In this document: positions 60,980-64,000 of the stretch, in pieces | Position numbering within the stretch: the stretch's first letter is position 1 | Layout: the number at the start of each line of letters is the position of its first letter | NCBI GenBank assembly: GCA_050247435.1 | Contig: JBFWUF010000025.1 | Coordinates: forward strand, 52,650 to 116,649 | Source of the DNA: JAJVID01 sp050247435 | Lineage (GTDB): Bacteria; Acidobacteriota; Blastocatellia; RBC074 | Length of the DNA: 64,000 bases | Direction: 5' to 3' | Program-made: the position numbers and the translations under genes | The notes under the pieces: generated by a model | What the model was told of the DNA's origin: nothing | Seen by the model: the letters and a program-made list of their open reading frames with translations, nothing else | The model's database searches: none

Positions 60980-62878
60980 TCAATTATTCTTTCTCGCAAC
61001 CGCCAATCCATGCCCGCGCGGATAAAGCCCTGGCAGGGTTACCGGCAATTTCCCGCTGATCTCGATGGCGCCAAATATGGCTTTTACCGCCGCGCGCTGG
61101 CTGACCGGGAATGGGCTGTAGGCGAGCAGGTACGACGGTGATTCGGGCATCGCCGCGAGCAGGTACGGATTGCCGAACGAGATCACGACGAGCGGCGCCT
61201 GGCTGTAGATCAACCGCTCGGCGATGCGCCGTCCAGTCTGCGGAAGAGCGACGCTGCCTTTGCCGCTGCGCGCGCGCACGGCGACCGAGAAGATCACGGC
61301 GTCGAAACTCCCGGCGCGCAGGCGCGACATCACGCGATCAATCTCCGGCTCGGTGGATTTGTGGTCGAGCGTGTGGCTTTCGACCTGCGTGGCGCGAGCG
61401 CGAAGCTCGTCAACAAATGTCTTCGTGATCGCGCGATCTTCTTCATCCGTGAAGGTGACGTTCAGCAATCGCCCTTTCGGATCGAGTGGCAACAACCTCC
61501 GTTCGTCGCGCGCGAGAGTAATCGAATGGTCGGCGATCTGCTGAGCGATCTCGTTGAATCTGGGATTTGAAACCGCGCGGTCAACTTCGTTCAAATCAAC
61601 CGTGCGTTTCGCGTGCAAGCCCAACGCGGCTTTCGCGCGCAAAATCCTTTCGACCGAGGCGTTGATGCGGGCTTCGGTGATTTCTCCTTTCGCCACGGCC
61701 TGTTTGATGCCTGTGATTGCGGCGTCAATGTCGGGAGACTTTTCGATCACATCGGCTCCGGCTTTGATTGCTTTGACGGCGGCTTCCGCTGGAGTGTACC
61801 GCGCTGCGACTCCTGCCATTGACATCGCATCAGTGACAATCAGGCCGTTGAACTTCAACTCTTCGCGCAGCAACCCGGTCACGATTTTGGATGACAGCGT
61901 GCCGGGCAGAGTCACGCCCGCCGCGTTCACTTCAGTCTGTGACAGAAATTCCGCCGACGCGGCTTCGCGCTCGCTGAGAGGGCGAATTGGCGCGGCCAGC
62001 TCGGTCTCGATCTGAGTCAGCGCGATGTGCGCCGACATGATTGAACCCACCCTGGCCGCAATCGCCGCGCGGAACGGAACGAGTTCAAGCTTCTCCAGCC
62101 GCTCCCTGCTCACGTCAACCACCGGCAAACCGATGTGCGAATCGGTCGCGGTGTCGCCGTGCCCCGGAAAATGCTTGGCGCAAGCCATCGCGCCCGCCGA
62201 TTGCGCGCCTTCGATAAATGCTTTGGTGAATTCAGCGACCATCGCCGGGTCTTCGCCGTAAGATCGCGTGTTGATCACCGGGTTGTCGGGGTTGTTGTTG
62301 ACGTCGGCAGTCGGCGCGTAAAGCCAGTTGACGCCCGTCGCGCGCGCTTGCAACGCCGTGGCTTCCCCCTGCAACCGCGCCCACTTCGTGTCGCCCGTCG
62401 CGGCCACGGCCATGTTCGGCGCCCACCACGGCGTGTCGTCGAACCGCATCCCCATTCCCATTTCGAGATCAGATGAAATGAGCAGTGGCAATTTCGCCAT
62501 TTCCTGCCAGCGGTTCGTGATCACCGCCGTTGGCCAGACTTCGCTGCGAAAGAGAATCACGCCGCCGACTTTGTTGTCCACGATGTGATGTTGAAGCTTC
62601 CTGTACTCGTCGCTCTCACGGTTCCAGAAGATGACATTGGCGTCGGCGATGATCATCTGGCCAATCTTTTCATCGAGCGTCAGCGAGCGGAGAGTCTTGC
62701 GAACCCAGGCTTCGTCTTTACTACTGAGTTTGCGGTTGAAAGGCTGATAGCTGTTCTTCTGACTGAAGGCGACTGGATAAAACAGAAATGAAAAAACAAT
62801 CAGGGCAGCGACTGATGAGATGAACTGACGGCGGAAAGAACGAATGATCATTGGCTTTACTCTTCTCGAATGTCTCAT
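60980..62878 (-). CDS. Secreted GH3 beta-N-acetylhexosaminidase (NagZ-like)
   Basis: 632 residues, glycoside hydrolase family 3. The catalytic His/Asp dyad motif KHFPGHGDTATDSH begins at 235 and the nucleophile is Asp350 in VTDAMSM; both match NagZ, which removes GlcNAc from muropeptides. A second C-terminal domain (about 430-625) is present, unlike the single-domain E. coli NagZ. An N-terminal hydrophobic segment (VAALIVFSFLFYPVAFSQ) indicates export. ATG 62878 overlaps the upstream gene's stop (ATGA); ATG 62851 is an alternative. Confidence 0.93.
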   Translation of the reverse strand: MRHSRRVKPMIIRSFRRQFISSVAALIVFSFLFYPVAFSQKNSYQPFNRKLSSKDEAWVRKTLRSLTLDEKIGQMIIADANVIFWNRESDEYRKLQHHIVDNKVGGVILFRSEVWPTAVITNRWQEMAKLPLLISSDLEMGMGMRFDDTPWWAPNMAVAATGDTKWARLQGEATALQARATGVNWLYAPTADVNNNPDNPVINTRSYGEDPAMVAEFTKAFIEGAQSAGAMACAKHFPGHGDTATDSHIGLPVVDVSRERLEKLELVPFRAAIAARVGSIMSAHIALTQIETELAAPIRPLSEREAASAEFLSQTEVNAAGVTLPGTLSSKIVTGLLREELKFNGLIVTDAMSMAGVAARYTPAEAAVKAIKAGADVIEKSPDIDAAITGIKQAVAKGEITEARINASVERILRAKAALGLHAKRTVDLNEVDRAVSNPRFNEIAQQIADHSITLARDERRLLPLDPKGRLLNVTFTDEEDRAITKTFVDELRARATQVESHTLDHKSTEPEIDRVMSRLRAGSFDAVIFSVAVRARSGKGSVALPQTGRRIAERLIYSQAPLVVISFGNPYLLAAMPESPSYLLAYSPFPVSQRAAVKAIFGAIEISGKLPVTLPGLYPRGHGLAVARKNN

Positions 62879-63246
62879 GCCGCGAGGCGTTTGAAATGGA
62901 GCTTCACGATCTGCGCCGAATCAGTGATGTCGGCTTCGACATATTCTCTGTTGTCAGGGCTGACAAATTCTACAATCCAGCCGCTCGGATGATGCTCGGT
63001 CGCCTCGAACTGTTCAACAATCGTACCGACGGCGCCTCGCCGCAATCCGAGGTCAGGCAAGTCAATCAGCAGAGCCACCATATCCAATACCTTGATCTCG
63101 TCCATCTTACTTTCCTTAGCATTTATCCCAAGCGCCGAGCGAAACACTCTGGCTTTGTGGCTTCCGCCTTCGTGCTGCGAATTGAGACTATAGTCGCGCA
63201 ACTTTCCGATGTCCACGACCGCTTTGTCGCCGCTCGGCAATTTCAT
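62875..63246 (-). CDS. Fused remnant: truncated DUF6883-like plus DUF4926-like protein
   Basis: 123 residues. Residues 1-42 (KLPSGDKAVVDIGKLRDYSL; HKARVFRSALGI) match the start of what I recall as DUF6883, normally about 110 residues. From Met48 (MDEIKVLDMVALLIDLPDLG, LRRGAVGTIVEQF) the sequence matches DUF4926. I recall these as adjacent separate genes in many genomes, so an in-frame deletion probably joined them here. AAGGAAAG before Met48 may still serve an independent DUF4926 start (63105). Stop overlaps the glycosidase start. Confidence 0.65.
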   Translation of the reverse strand: MKLPSGDKAVVDIGKLRDYSLNSQHEGGSHKARVFRSALGINAKESKMDEIKVLDMVALLIDLPDLGLRRGAVGTIVEQFEATEHHPSGWIVEFVSPDNREYVEADITDSAQIVKLHFKRLAA

Positions 63247-63342
63247 CTTCTTGTTAATCCGGGTTGAATGATGGAACGATTCCCTTCAGCGCCTGTAAAC
63301 TGTACCAAGCGCGCCCGGCACAAACAATGCCACAGATGACAA

Positions 63343-63376
63343 CGGCTGCCAGCGGTGATGTTCACCGCTGGCAGCC
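63343..63376 (-). terminator. Strong hairpin downstream of orphan gene
   Basis: Perfect 15-bp stem GGCTGCCAGCGGTGA/TCACCGCTGGCAGCC with a tight loop, 47 bp after the stop of the minus-strand gene at 63423. Likely its terminator, although a long T-run is absent. Confidence 0.65.
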
Positions 63377-63422
63377 TTAACCAAAGCATGAGACTGATCC
63401 CCCCAGTCGTTATTGTTCTGAC

Positions 63423-63803
63423 CTAAAAATCAACGATAGTTTCCCAGTCGGAACATCTCCAGGAACCGTTCCATCGGCGATTGCAGTAACGAGCTTGAAT
63501 TTTCGTACTACTAAAGTCGATTCTGACGTCGACTCTGACCACCCCATTATTGGCGGAGGCATCGGCCGCTTGCTTTGATAAATTGTAAGTTCCGAAAACA
63601 ATCCCAGCAAAAGCGCCCGCTGTGGTTGAGTTCTCGATAGGGTCTCTAAGCTCCAGAATCCCCGCGATTGTGACTGCTCCTATTGTGAAAGCATACGGTA
63701 TGGGAATGAAATTTTGCCCTTCCTCAGATAATCGGCGCTTAATTTCCTCCCAGTCATCTCCGGCTGGCTGTGTGTTGTTGATAAGATCTTTCCCTGTAGG
63801 CAT
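63423..63803 (-). CDS. Orphan small protein of unknown function
   Basis: 126 residues with a strong AAAGGAGGA before ATG 63803, so very likely translated. Starts MPTGKDLINNTQPAGDDW. The middle has a moderately hydrophobic stretch (YAFTIGAVTIAGILEL, TTAGAFAGIVFGTYNL). The C-terminus carries VRVDVRIDFSSTKIQARYC and SWRCSDWETIVDF with two cysteines. No family is recognised. Monocistronic. Confidence 0.7.
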   Translation of the reverse strand: MPTGKDLINNTQPAGDDWEEIKRRLSEEGQNFIPIPYAFTIGAVTIAGILELRDPIENSTTAGAFAGIVFGTYNLSKQAADASANNGVVRVDVRIDFSSTKIQARYCNRRWNGSWRCSDWETIVDF

Positions 63804-63921
63804 AGTGTCCTCCTTTGGACTGATTCAATCTTTAGCTGAAGTGTTTAAGTTGCTATTGGGATACTACTAGTGACAGCAATTCCCGGTTTAGAAAATCCAG
63901 CATCCGGTGTATCGTCCGCGG

Positions 63922-64000
63922 ATGCCAAGTAAATACAAGAAACTACAAGAGAAAATCACCTTTGACGCCCTGATGCAGACCTTGAGTGATGAATTCTCCA
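63922..64000 (+). mobile_element. 5' end of probable transposase gene, cut by window edge
   Basis: ATG 63922 opens 26 codons reading MPSKYKKLQEKITFDALMQT and on to the window end. The KxxxLxEKITFDALM style recalls the N-terminus of IS4-like transposases that continue with a VPDHR-type motif, but the informative part lies outside. No inverted repeat of the insertion sequence could be recognised upstream. Confidence 0.35.

Noticed and set aside
1..64000. tRNA or rRNA genes
   Set aside because: I looked for T-loop GGTTCGA-type motifs with acceptor pairing and for rRNA core sequences on both strands by eye and found none; a covariance scan would be decisive.

Overview
The window looks like a chromosome segment from a GC-rich, Gram-negative soil-type bacterium. 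The closest fit is Acidobacteriota (Blastocatellia-like). That placement is an inference from the gene mix (UPF0182, paired DUF4097 proteins behind an ECF sigma/anti-sigma pair, a complete Tad locus, bacterial alpha-2-macroglobulin, Uma2 nuclease) and from the many palindromic intergenic repeats; no marker gene settles it. I see no rRNA, tRNA or CRISPR array.

Layout: (1) 1-5.3 kb: the 3' part of serC, a two-gene type II restriction-modification island, miaA with a 29-codon membrane mini-ORF coupled to its start, and an FHA-domain membrane protein. (2) 5.5-17 kb: a UPF0182 membrane protein, a cytochrome P450, a small unknown protein, transketolase, a DUF6941-like protein, and a sulfate-type ABC transporter operon ending in a VanX-like D-Ala-D-Ala dipeptidase. 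(3) 17.4-27 kb: a tight four-gene cell-envelope operon: DUF1175 protein, 1,637-residue alpha-2-macroglobulin, a multi-pass membrane protein, and a 1,009-residue lipoprotein that fuses a penicillin-binding transpeptidase, a SpoIID domain, a peptidase-MA-like zinc protease and a zinc ribbon. (4) 27.6-30.4 kb: a histidine kinase/response regulator pair and a degenerate NtrC-like protein. (5) 30.9-34.8 kb: ECF sigma, anti-sigma and two DUF4097 beta-repeat proteins. (6) 35-42.3 kb: nucleotide-sugar epimerase, Uma2 nuclease, two GT87-like mannosyltransferases, a methyltransferase and a GT-C-like membrane protein. (7) 42.4-55 kb: a Tad (Flp type IVb pilus) operon on the minus strand in canonical order: four flp pilins, tadV, rcpC, rcpA, tadG, tadE, tadE/F, tadZ, tadA, tadB, tadC. 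(8) 55-64 kb: a 1.86-kb gene-free stretch, two nearly identical secreted beta-propeller/HYR proteins, a NagZ-like glycosidase, a fused DUF6883/DUF4926 remnant, an orphan small protein and the first 26 codons of a probable transposase.

Structure beyond genes: many gaps hold long inverted repeats whose arms are built from short tandem words (GGAATGC, GGATTGC, GCAGAGGC, ACAGGATT, GACAAGGA and others). One composite copy lies in frame inside the envelope fusion gene and encodes about 81 residues between two enzymatic domains. Two copies of a roughly 142-bp element occur directly after stop codons inside the Tad operon. Their terminal stem pairs fully only on the transcribed strand (A-U in one copy, G-U in the other), which suggests an undescribed structured intercistronic RNA. 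The alpha-2-macroglobulin/PBP-SpoIID-protease operon and the Tad-operon RNA element are the two most promising candidates for an undescribed system.
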